A stretch of DNA of 64,000 bases, taken from the NCBI RefSeq assembly GCF_004379255.2, contig NC_056034.1, positions 10,046,501-10,110,500 of the forward strand. Reading direction: 5' to 3'. This stretch comes from Salvia splendens. Taxonomy: Eukaryota; Streptophyta; Magnoliopsida; Lamiales; Lamiaceae. Position 1 is the stretch's first letter. Every line of letters starts with the position of its first letter. Below are positions 43,283 through 54,052 of this stretch, one piece after another. The notes below the pieces were generated by a model, which did not search any database, had not been told where the DNA came from, and worked only from the letters and a program-made list of their open reading frames with translations. Position numbers and translations under genes: made by a program.

Positions 43283-44101
43283 TTGATCATATTGTGATAC
43301 GAAGCAAAGTTGTTGCTATCCAACTACGGGGAAGCCCGCAGCTTATTTCGACATCCATGGACTCTGGCCGAATTACAACGACCGCACTTACCCTTCAAAT
43401 TGTGACCCCAACAATTTATATGACCAGTCCAAGGTATAACTATTGTAAAAAAAAAGAATCATACAGTACTATTTAAACTAATTAATTATAATTTTGTAAT
43501 ACTAGTAGGTTTTATTTTTTTCGCTATTTTCCTTTTAGATTGTTTGTAATTTATAATATTTGAATTTATTATGCAGATATCAGACCTAATTAGCCGAATG
43601 CAACAAGATTGGCCTACTTTAGCTTGTCCCAGCTACAGTGGCACCAAATTCTGGTCACACGAGTGAGACAAACATGGCACAGGTGTTCGGAATCTAATCT
43701 GGACCAACATGGCTACTTCAAAGCCACTCTCAACCTCTAATCTAAATATGATCTTCTCCAAATTCTACAAAATGGAGGTAATTCTCATTCCTAGCTTTAA
43801 TATTAACTGATTTTAGTGTGAACAAACAAAGTTATTTGGAGTAATTTTTTTTATTAAATCTAAATACTTAATTATCATGGATAAATCCGGATGGTGGTTC
43901 TTATAGCTTGAGCAGCATAAAGACTACAATAAGTAATGCGAAAGGTTACACTCCATGATCGAGTGCAACTCTGATGCAGATGGCAACAAGCAGCTATACC
44001 AGATTTATCTATGTGTCTTTAAATCAGGCTCTAATTTAATCAAATGTCCTATTTTTCCAAATGGGCAATGTGCATCTACCATTCAGTTTCCATCGTTTTA
44101 A
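43283..44101 (+). pseudogene. T2 ribonuclease, exons 2-4, broken
   Basis: Exon 2 (43283-43433) has CDTKQSCCYP and the catalytic CAS I block HGLWPNY with its His. Exon 3 (43577-43777) has the CAS II region KFWSHE.DKHGT with its catalytic His. Exon 4 (about 43880-44101) has the C-terminal Cys-rich part ending FPSF. The family degrades RNA through the two catalytic His residues. Lesions: start of exon 2 damaged, TGA in place of Trp in CAS II (about 43664), frame change near 43683, acceptor of exon 4 lost (GG instead of AG near 43879), and 1-bp loss near 43959. There is no exon 1. It is dead as an enzyme. Confidence 0.88.
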
Positions 44102-45379
44102 TTTGATTTAGACACATGTTTCTTTGTGCGTAGCATTTGCTTTTGTTACGTCAATGTATTTTTCCTTAACCGTATGTAATCACATGAAATGTATTTTCTA
44201 AATGTCGTGTTTCCTTGTAAGTGAAAATGACTGTTACTATTGTCAATTTTTTCATTTCTATGTCGATTATTTAACGAGTATATATTGGATGTGCTTGTTT
44301 GCTAAAAAAGGGATTAAGAATCGAGACGATTAGATGAGGATATGAGGGGTTTCTTTCGGGGGGAAAAGAAGTAGAAACGAAATTAAACACTACACTATAT
44401 AAATTCGATTCATAAAAGAATTAATTAGTGGTATTTTTTGGGTGAAAGAATGAATTAGTAGCTGTTGCCTTGTTGGGATGTGCAACACAGTTGGAAAAAT
44501 AAATATAAAGTCAATTTATTCGATCATCTTATTGGTATATGTATGTGTGATTTTATTGGGTTATGAGTGATATGGGAAATAAGAGTAATAGTTATTGCAT
44601 ATTAATAGATGAAACAGAGCTATCAACTACTTATTGATAGTCTTATATAATAATTATTATTATTAGGATACTTAGTCACCATATCATCATTAGTAGTATT
44701 GACTATACATATATTATTCATTGATTCATCATATAACTAATATAAAAAATAAATACACGCATATTAGTATCTCTATTTTATTATTTGGTTATTAAAATAA
44801 ATAACAATCATATAAGTTTAATTGTTTTACGAATAAATTATTTTCTTAATCCTTGTGAAAATATCAATAAACCTTATAAATTTTTTAAATACTATGTATG
44901 CATATTTCGTGTTTGATAGTTATTGACTCTTAAAAGAATATATCATCAGTCCCACAAGAGTATGCAATTTTTGTTACGTACAGATCTTAATACACTATAG
45001 GTAAAATAAGATAACGATAGAAAATAGTTTCTAAATTAGAAAATGTATACTCATGTCCTATGGGACAGATTAAAATGAAAAGAATACACACTCTTATAGG
45101 ATAAATGGAGTAATAAATAGAGAGTAAACACAAAATACATTTTCTTCATTTCTACGTGCAAAGTTTTTTTTCCAGGTTCCGTCTGCCAAATTAGACTCGA
45201 TTAATATCTGGACTAAAATAACCTACACTTTTATTTTATATATTTTCATTACTTTGTAAGGGTCCCCGAATACTTGAAAAGCCCAAAATTAGCTTATCGA
45301 ATTTGTGAATATCACAGTCCAATTATTATGAAAACAATTGGGCATATAAGCGTAATAATACCTTGAGGCCACTAGATTC
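44102..45379. other. AT-rich spacer between ribonuclease pseudogene and Copia 2
   Basis: Nothing coding was recognised. It ends in the Copia 2 target site ATCTT (45380-45384). Confidence 0.5.
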
Positions 45380-45384
45380 ATCTT

Positions 45385-45582
45385 TGATAGAAGGCTGTTT
45401 TTTATTCATGTGGTTCGATCATTACAGTAGAGGAAGTGGCTGTCTAAATACACAAGAATACACAAAGAAATCTTCTATACATGGTAAGGATTTGCCCTAG
45501 TATCAATTATCATTAATGTGCATATCAATTCTTTGGTGCTTGATTGATCCTTGATTGATCCTTGATTGATTTCTTTCCAACA
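45385..45582 (-). repeat. Copia 2 3' LTR (element orientation)
   Basis: 198 bp. Includes a threefold 'cttgattgat' tandem motif near its plus-strand right edge. Confidence 0.93.
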
Positions 45583-45594
45583 CTCCCCCTCAAG

Positions 45595-48500
45595 TTAAGT
45601 GATGGGATCACACATTCTTAACTTGTCCAATATTCCACGAAAGCTCCTCGAGTCTACTGCCTTTGTGAGGATGTCTGCCAGTTGGTCTTCGGATCTAACA
45701 AACGGGATTTCCACCACCTTAGCTTCAATGTTATCCTTGATGAAGTGTCGATCAACCTCGACATGCTTCGTTCGATCATGCTGGACTGGGTTCTCTGATA
45801 TACTGATTGTTGCCTTGTTATCACAGAACAGTTTACACGACTCTCGTGAGATCAGATCCAGTTCCGTCATCAACTTCTTTAGCCATAGGATTTCAGTCAG
45901 ACCACTTCTAATCCCTCGAAACTCAGCTTCAGCGCTTGATAGAGCCACTACCTTTTGCTTCTTGCTCCTCCAAGTAACAAGATTTCCCCCAACAAAAGTA
46001 AAGTAGCCAGCAGTCGATTTTCTATCGTTAGGATTTCTAGCCCAATCAGCATCGGTGAAACCATGGATTTCAAGGTGTCCATGTTTTTCGAACATAATCC
46101 CATGTCCCGGTGTTCCCTTTAGGTAACGAACGATCCTCAATGCCGCTTCCCAGTGAGCAGTTTGGGGTGCATGCATGAACTGGCTGACCACCCCTACTGC
46201 ATATGCAATGTCAGGTCTGGTGTGGGATAAGTAGATCAACTTCCCAACTAAGCGCTGGTACCTTGTGCGGGGGGTCGATTCTGCCTCTTCAATTATCTGC
46301 AGCCCATGATTCTGTACCATAGGAGTATCCGCTGGCTTGCAGTCAAGTAGCCCGGTTTTCGCCAGGAGATCGAGTACATACTTCCTTTGGTTGATGAAGA
46401 TTCCCTTTCTTGACCTCAATACTTCTATTCCTAAGAAATACTTGAGTAGACCCAAATCTTTCATCTGGAATTCGATAAACAAATTCTTCCTCAACTGGTT
46501 GATCTCATCTTCATCATCTCCTGTGAGTATCATATCGTCTACATAGATGATTAAGCAGGTGATCTTACCTTCTATTTTCTTCAAAAAAAGTGTGTGGTCT
46601 GAATTGCTTTGCTTGTACCCGTACTTCTTCATCACCTCCGTGAACCTCCCGAACCAAGCTCGAGGTGACTGTTTGAGTCCGTACAGGGTCTTCTTCAGCT
46701 TACAGACCCTGCCTCCTTCAAAATCTCCTGAAAAACCCGGCGGTGCCTCCATGTAAATTGGTTTCGACAGTTCACCATGTAGGAATGCATTGGTTACGTC
46801 AAACTGATGCAGTGGCCAATCTCTGTTTGCCGCTATAGAGAATAACACCCGAATAGTGCTCATCTTCGCAACTGGTGAGAATGTTTCAGCATAGTCGACT
46901 CCGTATGTCTGAGTGTACCCTTTTGCCACCAGTCTTGCCTTATACCGTTCAATAGATCCATCTGGCCTTCTTTTTATGGTGAAGACCCATCGACACCCTA
47001 CCGTGCGGACTCCATCTGGCTTTAGACATACCTCCCATGTTTTGTTCTTCATCAGGGCTCTCATTTCAACTAGCATCGCCTCTCTCCAATGGGCAATCCC
47101 CATGGCTTCCTCTGCTGTTCCTGGTAGTTCTTCTTCTTCATAGAGGGCTGCTGCAAACGCCCTTGCCATCTCACTCAAATTTGCCTTTGCCAGATTTGCC
47201 ACAGAATACCGACTTTTTGAGCTAGTCCTCTCTGGGCTATAGCGCTTTGCTGGTACACCTCGAGTACTCCGTGGTGGGAGTACATATCTTCCTGTATCAC
47301 CGTCAATTGCTGCATTTTCCTCTACACCGGACTCATTAGTCGTGACAACTGTACTGTCTGAGCTAGTTTCAGGAATTACCTTAGATATCACTGGAGGAGG
47401 ATCTGATTGAGACGTAGGCGACGGAGGAGGCTCCATAGTAGACGGGATCGGCTCGGCGGTGACACTAGCCGACTCTGTTGGTTCTGCCAGTGAGTCGTCT
47501 GATTGTGGCAACACAGCCCAACTAAGGGGTCTAATGTTATCACTCGAATTCTCCCCCTGACTACTACAACTCTCCCCCTGACCCCGAGTTTGGGCTTGGA
47601 AAAAATACTCGCACTCCAGAAAATTACAGTTCATAGTTGTTATTATTTTCCTAGAGGTGGGGTCATAGCAACGGTACCCTTTCTGATTTGTCCCATATCC
47701 CAAGAAAACACACTTAAGAGCACAAGCAGAAAATTTACTTCTTTCACGTTTGGGAATATGTACATAAACAGAGCATCCAAAAACTCGAAGGGAAAGAGTA
47801 AGGGGTTCTGGAATGTTAGCAAGGGCCGAAAGTACCTGTAGGGGGGTTCGCATACCCAAAATTTTTGTAGGAAGGCGATTGATTAAGTACACAGCGGTAG
47901 CAACAGCTTCGGGCCACAAAAAATTAGGAACATTTGAGTCAAAAAACAGGGCTCGGGTGACTTCCAAAATTAACCTATTTTTTCGTTCCGCTACTCCATT
48001 TTGTTCCGGGGTATAAGGGCAAGTAGTTTGATGAACAAGACCTTTACTTTGAAAAAACCCGGTCATTTCCTTATTAACAAATTCCCTACCTTTGTCAGAT
48101 CGAAGAACCTTAATAGAAGTTTGGAATTGAGTTTGAATTAATGTGAAGAATTTGACGAATTTTTCGAAAACTTCCGACTTATTTTTCAAAAAATATACCC
48201 AAGTTAATCTTGTGCAATCATCCACAAATATGAGAAAATATCTAAAACCATGATCACCAACAATAGGCGCTGGGCCCCACACATCAGCATGTACCAAGGA
48301 AAAAATACTCTCAACTCGAGTCTCCCTAGATTTGAACGATTGTCTGTGGCTTTTCGCCAAAACACAAGATTCACACGAAATGTCTTTAAATTTAGAAAAC
48401 TTAGGAAACAAAATTTTAAGATAACCCGAGGATGGATGTCACAATCTGCGGTGCCACAACCAAGCTTCTCGATTAGTAGATCCGTGAGCAAGCATCGCGG

Positions 48501-50265
48501 TGCCACCTTGTTGAGTAATCTCATCCACGTAGTAGAGACCTTGACGCTCAGTGCCACGCCCAATTATCCTCCTCGTCCTGATATCCTGTAAAACACAGAA
48601 ATTGGGATGCATCAGTAACGTACAATTGAGCTCTTTAGTCACGTGACTAATAGACATGAGTTTATGGGACAATTTGGGCACATAAAGGCAGTTGGTCAAT
48701 TTTAACGTTGGTGAAATTTGAATGGTCCCACTCCCACTAACGGCTGTCAGTTCCCCATCGGCAGTCTGAATTGAACTTTTCATAGCCTCATTTATCACAG
48801 AAAAATCATTCTTATCATATGTTATTGTATCTGTGGCCCCGCAATCAAATATCCATCCACTCTCCTTAGAATTAGTTATATTCCGGGCCATAAATGCAGT
48901 AGAAATTTTTTCTAGGGGTGCAAAGGGATTTGGGGTCAGATATGATATTTTTGACAAAGTTTGGGCTGTTTTTCGGTTTTTAATAGGCTGGGGGCTAATT
49001 TGAACATGACAATTTATGGAAGCGTCAGATTCTAAATTGTGGGGTACTTTACTTAATTTAGGCAGACTAGAGGGACTCAATTGAAAAAATTGTGGATTAG
49101 GGTTAAACAACCCTAATCCGGTACCTCCAACACTTGCGCCTCCCTTCCTTTCCGCGAACGCTGCCGCTCCGATCATCCCGTCCGCCTCTCCACGTCTGCC
49201 GCCCCCGCCTGCTCGGGAGTCTCCATCTCCGGTCCTCCCCCGAGGGTTGGTAGCCTCGCGGTTGCCCCCTCCGGTTGGGAATAGTCCGCCGCTTCCACTC
49301 TCTTCCATCCCAATCGCCAATCGGGCCTTTGCCTTCTGGTTTTCGTCCCACCAGTCGGGAAATCCGACCAGGAGGAAGCAAGACTCTCTGGTATGCTTCT
49401 GTTTTCCGCAATGGGAACACCACATCTTTGACTTGTCTGGTTTGAAACCTGTTCGTCGGTTGGGTCCGGTGGCGCGTGGCGGTGGGGGGTGATTGGGGCG
49501 TTGCTGAGGTAGATTCCGGGCCGCGAAACCGAGCCCTACTCCGCCCGATGATGAGTCGTCATTCGTCGCGCCGGTCGGAGGGTCCGAGTTTGCTGCCGGC
49601 GGCATGATTTTGAGCCGAGTAGCTTCTCGTTTCACCCGTCCGTACGCGACTTCGGCTGAGGGCAGTGGTTGCTCTTTGAGGATGTCTCGTCGGATTCCGT
49701 CGTACTTCTCATTCAACCCGGTGAGGAACTTGAATAATCGTCTCGTTCCGATGTAGGTTCGGAACTGTCCGACTCCTTTGTCGCAACAATCGATCGGGCG
49801 ATTCTCGCATCGATCTATCTCTATCCAAATCCTATGGAGACGTCGCCAGTAAGTCTCGAGCCCTTGTTCTCCTTGCACTATTTTACTCGCTTTTTCCTCC
49901 AAATCGTATAGTAGGTACGGATCGGCGGTGCTAGCGAACGTAACAAACAAGCTGTCCCACAGAGCTTGCGCGGTTTGGTGGTGCGCGAAGTCCACGACAA
50001 TATCAGTTTCGATATTGTCGACTATCCACGAGAACACGATCATGTCGGTTTCTTCCCATTCGGTATAGCCCTTCGCTCCTGGTTCTGGGGGTTGTGGTAC
50101 GCCTGTGATGTGCCGATTCGCACGTCTTCCTCCAATGGCAATTCTCATCAGCTTTTGCCACAGAGGATAGTTATTTCCATTAAGTTTGACTGCTAGAGTA
50201 ACTTGTTTACTCATACTCAATCTTGGATCTTCTGCATATGGTTTCTCTTCTTTGTTGTCTGACAT
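45595..50265 (-). pseudogene. Copia 2 gag-pol, one frame with a single TGA
   Basis: Two open stretches (50265-48439 and downstream to 45595) are in the same frame. They are separated only by TGA at 48439-48441, where integrase zinc-finger relatives have Gly (HRRL then HPSSG). The whole frame would be about 1556 codons. Gag has a CCHC knuckle (CSHCGK..H....C, encoded near 49400). The protease shows DCG in place of the usual DSG/DTG. Integrase has HADVWGP, SDKGREF and NGVAERKNR. RT has YVDDMI and RNase H has SSAEAEF. Because of the stop and the protease change it is probably not autonomous, but it is the most intact retroelement here. Confidence 0.93.
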
Positions 50266-50388
50266 TTTGTGTAGGTAAGGATTGACTTCTGCCTTGGTTT
50301 TTGGTTAGGGGTTTGAGAAAGGTATCAGACTATGATGAATCAGTTTCTGAGTCCATCAATTTGGATCGAAAAGCATGCTCTGATGCCA

Positions 50389-50586
50389 TGATAGAAGGCT
50401 GTTTTTTATTCATGTGGTTCGATCATTACAGTAGAGGAAGTGGCTGTCTAAATACACACGAATACACAAAGAAATCTTCTATACATGGTAAGGATTTGCC
50501 CTAGTATCAATTATCATTAATGTGCATATTAATTCTTTGGTACTTGATTGATCCTTGATTGATCCTTGATTGATTTCTTTCCAACA
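50389..50586 (-). repeat. Copia 2 5' LTR (element orientation)
   Basis: 198 bp, TG...CA ends. Immediately followed, on the minus strand, by the primer-binding site TGGCATCAGAGC. Confidence 0.93.
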
Positions 50587-50591
50587 ATCTT

Positions 50592-50933
50592 CAAAATGTG
50601 AGAGGTTTTTTTATGAGAGTTTGGAGACAAAGAAAGCAAGGAGTTGGACTACAAACAAACCCTTATTCAATTTAATCTTCCACAACAACTTCATAGATAA
50701 AAATGTTATATTATCCTCAATTTTTGTAATGTCCAAACTATTTTCTTTTACTACCTGTTTGTTCAAAAGTAATCTATTATAGTATTAAAATAACAAATTG
50801 TTTTCATTTACTTAACCTTCTCACCATGGAGTTATAAATAACCTGGATGTAGGACACTTTTTTTCTTCCGACGAAGGTTATAGTTGAAACAGTTAGCAGA
50901 CGCATTTTGCAAGCAAAAACCAGAATGACATCT
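50592..50933. other. Right flank of Copia 2 and 3' region of the uL18 gene
   Basis: No further gene. It probably contains the uL18 3' UTR, because that gene ends at 50934 on the minus strand. Confidence 0.5.
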
Positions 50934-51652
50934 CTAGCGATTCAAGAAACCATGTCGACCAATCGCAACTTCAAAGGCTTGCAACCGCTGTCCTACACTC
51001 AGACCATTCCGATCATATGATGATATCTCATTTATGTTGAGACTTTCACAAGCCTTGATCAGCTCTTCCCCGACCCGCTCCGCCGCCTCCTAACATTCCA
51101 AAATGCCACACATTTCATTCCCATTTCACTACTGAATCTACACAAGTAAACACTTACAGCAGTGGAGCAACAAGGATCCTTTCGTGCTGTTTTCTGCAGA
51201 GTGCTTCCATAGAACAAACACTTCTTATTCTGATCATCAACTAACATCGCATACAGCTGCTTCTCCGAACAGAACACCGATAGCCTCGGCCGCGCTGCTG
51301 TTCCCTTAAACTGTCCAAACAGATATCAGCAAACCCCCATATCCATTTATCAAGAGTGATGGATTGTTTTACTACCTTTTTCCTTGTTCTCCTGTTGCGA
51401 ATTTTCGGGCTCTCCGTCCCTTGATTCGCTCTTGCTTCAATCACCAGAGGCTTCATCGCAACATCTGGACTAAAACTTTCATCACTTTCTCTCTCACAAG
51501 CATTAACACAAACACCTTCCTTGCAAAGTAAATAAAAAACACACTGACTTACTTGCAGGAGGGAGAGGAAGGATATTGGAGGTATGAAGACGAGCTCCAA
51601 ATATCTCACAACCATGGAATTTCAATGAATTCAAACAAGAAGCCTTCGCCAT
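50934..51652 (-). CDS. Organellar-type ribosomal protein uL18 (L18p/L5e family), complete
   Basis: uL18 binds 5S rRNA in the large ribosomal subunit; this version looks organellar or bacterial-type. Exons on the minus strand: 51652-51553, 51464-51376, 51310-51158, 51089-50934. Phases agree and give 165 aa. The N-terminal 30 residues are basic/Ser-rich with ARLHTSN and could be a targeting peptide. The core reads RRTRKKFKGTAARPRLSVF, SEKQLYAMLVDD, STLQKTARKD, ERVGEELIKAC, then NEISSYDRNG and the C-terminal GRHGFL. These follow the family order. Simple ORF searching misses it because all four exons are short. The exon 1/2 junction is the least certain. It is divergent from the RING gene 350 bp away. 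Confidence 0.87.
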
Positions 51653-52002
51653 GTTTAATTCAATCAAACATTCCAGCTGCAGAAATGGTGAGTGCGTGGA
51701 GTTTTGAACTTCAATTTTTTTCTTTTAAAAATAGGGAGCTCCTACTGGAATTATGGTGAAGCCGCACGTAGTCAATATAATCCACGAGAAAATATCTCCT
51801 GCGACATGGATAAACATAAACAATCAGTCATTCAATCAACAAACACACTAATTTACTTCTAGATCCTTCTACTATCTTCCTGTTGCCGCCCACCTTCATG
51901 CTTAAAAATTCCCAATTTCTTCATCACTCCATTTCCATCTAATCATCAACCCCTAATCCTCCTCCCAATCTCTCCTCTGTTTTTTCAATTTCGTCGTAAA
52001 AA
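51653..52002. promoter_or_regulatory. Shared 350-bp spacer between divergent uL18 and RING genes
   Basis: The two start codons at 51652 (minus) and 52003 (plus) face away from each other with only 350 bp between them. Both promoters and both 5' UTRs must fit here. No TATA box of good quality was recognised. Confidence 0.55.
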
Positions 52003-52599
52003 ATGGCTACGGAGCCCTCTCCCTTCATCGAAAACCTAATCAATTCGAGAAACAGAGACATCTCCCTCTTCCTACCCTTCCTCCTCGGCCTAAACCCTGC
52101 TGCGGCGGAGGATTCGGGCAGCCCGCCTGACCGGATCGTGCTAATCAACCCCTTCACGCAGGGCATGGTAGTGATCGAGAGAAGCAGCAGCGGTAATAGC
52201 AACAACGGCAACAACTCAGGTTTTGAGTCCTTTCTCGAAGAATTGTTCTCTCGCAAGAGCGGCCGGCCGCCGGCGTCGAAAGCGGCTATTGACGCTATGG
52301 AGACCGTAGAAGTGGTGGTCGGCGAAGAAGAAGGTGGCGATCAGTGCGTGATCTGCTTGGAGGACTGGGAAGCCGGGGAGAAGGCGAAACGGATGCCGTG
52401 CAAACATACGTTTCACGGCGAGTGTATAGAGAAATGGCTGAAAATTGACGGCTCCTGCCCCGTTTGTAGATACGAGATGCCGGTGGATGACGAGAAGAAG
52501 AGGAGGAAAGAGATTTGGGTGAGTGTTACGTTTGGTGGTGAGAGGAGAAGTGGTGAAACAGAGAGAGAGAATGATGGCGATTCTAGTGATTCCAGTTGA
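52003..52599 (+). CDS. RING-H2 E3 ubiquitin ligase, MPSR1-like, single exon
   Basis: 198 aa, intronless. The RING-H2 finger is C115-x2-C118-x14-C133-x-H135-x2-H138-x2-C141-x10-C152-x2-C155, with all eight zinc ligands present and a Trp (W145) typical of E2 contact. The N-terminus has a short hydrophobic stretch (FLPFLLGLNP), and RIVLINPFTQGMVVIE resembles the MPSR1 group. That group targets misfolded cytosolic proteins for proteasomal breakdown in Arabidopsis. The C-terminus is acidic and Ser-rich. The start codon is followed by a family-like MATEPSPFIE. Orthology to MPSR1 (At1g26800) is suggested by length, layout and the neighbouring GALT1 but is not proven here. Confidence 0.88.
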   Translation: MATEPSPFIENLINSRNRDISLFLPFLLGLNPAAAEDSGSPPDRIVLINPFTQGMVVIERSSSGNSNNGNNSGFESFLEELFSRKSGRPPASKAAIDAMETVEVVVGEEEGGDQCVICLEDWEAGEKAKRMPCKHTFHGECIEKWLKIDGSCPVCRYEMPVDDEKKRRKEIWVSVTFGGERRSGETERENDGDSSDSS

Positions 52600-53038
52600 A
52601 CCAATTTTAGTGCTGTTGAATCTGCTTGATGTGTATAAATATCTGGTTTTTGTGCGAAGTTTTGTGTTTGGTTGATCGAATTGGTGAAGTGAAAAATTGA
52701 TTCAAATGTTTTCATTAGATGAATGCAAGCTTTGCTGTAAAGGTAGATTGTGATGTCCCAATGAATTTACTTTCTCATTCACAGAAACAGAGGATAAGAT
52801 TTTGCAACATGATCACGGTAGTTAGTCATAAATTCAAGTAACTTCAGTTAAAATCTTCTAAACTATTAGTAGTGTTTTTATCTGTCACTAGTAGCTTGAA
52901 GAAGAGGTGGAGAATATCTGAATATGCATGAACTAGACTACATGGGAGTACTTTAAAAATAAGGATATCTGGTGTACAAAACAATAAACATAGGCATCTT
53001 ATAAGTATATTATAAATAGTATTAATAGTATATACACA

Positions 53039-54052
53039 CTAAAAAGTTCCATCGGAGTTCAAGTCAATCCCTCTAGGTCTATGCCCCGAGTCGAATTCAT
53101 TGCGATTCAAATCTATATCATCCCTTTTCCGTTTCTCCGAAACCGGATTATCATTGATTCCCTTGTCATGAGATGTCTCCGAGGAGGTGAGGGAGCTCTC
53201 AAAGGAGCAGCCAGCGAAGACCTTGTCGGCGAGTATGGAGGCATCACTGTCAGTCATTACGGAGGTGGTGCAGCCGGAGTCGACCATGGAGGCCAGGTGA
53301 GAGAGCTGAGCTCGAGCGTGTTCAGCCTCGATGGAGCAGGCTCTGTACCCAGAGAGAGTCTCCTCCGCCTTCTTGAGCACCGACTGGAGATACCTCCCTT
53401 GAGCTTCCATCCTCAGCTGTAGATGCTTCTGCACCTCTATCTGCTGATGCAGCTTCCTCTGCACCTCCATCTGCATTTTCAGAGCCTCTGCCACCTGCAC
53501 ACTGCATCCACAAACACACCACACTCAGCCACCACCACCACCCTTTTGTTTAGCTACTGGAGCCTCTAATTGAAGTTATTACTCATTTGTCTTCTCCGCA
53601 TTGCTCTTCTTGCTAGTTACTATGTTGCTGCTCTCCTTCTCTCTGCTTTCATGGTGGAAGCTCTGCGACGACGACGACGACGACTGGTGGCTTCGTCCCA
53701 GTCTGTATTTCTGCACAATACAAGAATCCATTCTGTTATAACATAGTTTTCCAACATGAATATGATAAAAGTGAAGAAAATATTTGCCTGTAAATGGCTC
53801 TTGAGGTGGTAAAGAGTCAATCCTTGAATGCCCATGACCCTCATCAAGGATTTGGGAGTAGCCTCTGCAAATAAAGTTGTTAGACATTAGACTAAATGAT
53901 TGTAGGAATGGAGAAGCGTGATACTGACTCTCAGGGCCTCCGAGCTGTTTGACAGCGTCGACGAATCGTCGGTGGAGCTGAGGAGTCCATTTGAGTCGTG
54001 GCTTGGCGTCGCTGGAGAGGACGAGGTTCATGTCTTGGTTGTGAAGAGCCAT
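53039..54052 (-). CDS. MYB-CC (G2-like) transcription factor
   Basis: Exons on the minus strand: 54052-53929, 53864-53788, 53710-53621, 53494-53039, about 248 aa. The single MYB-like (GARP) repeat is KPRLKWTPQLHRRFVDAVKQLGGPE + KATPKSLMRVM.. + LTLYHLKSHLQ + KYRLG. The coiled-coil/LHEQLE-like block follows in exon 4 (EALKMQMEVQRKLHQQIEVQ, EAQGRYLQSVL). Two DLN-type motifs (DIDLNRNEF, GIDLNSD) near the C-terminus resemble EAR repression motifs. Such factors bind P1BS-like sites as dimers, often in phosphate or developmental control. Intron 2 has a GC donor (CAG then gcaaat). The end of exon 3 is uncertain; I chose the phase-0 donor at 53620. Confidence 0.85.

Larger units (their letters stand above)
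45385..50586 (-). mobile_element. Ty1/Copia retrotransposon 2, young, minus strand
   Basis: 198-bp LTRs (45385-45582 and 50389-50586), flanked by the 5-bp duplication ATCTT (45380-45384, 50587-50591). On the minus strand the 5' LTR is followed by TGGCATCAGAGC, one base from the usual initiator-Met tRNA site. GAGGGGGAG before the 3' LTR is the polypurine tract. LTRs differ at only three positions by my count. A single gag-pol frame fills the interior with one stop codon. Confidence 0.95.
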
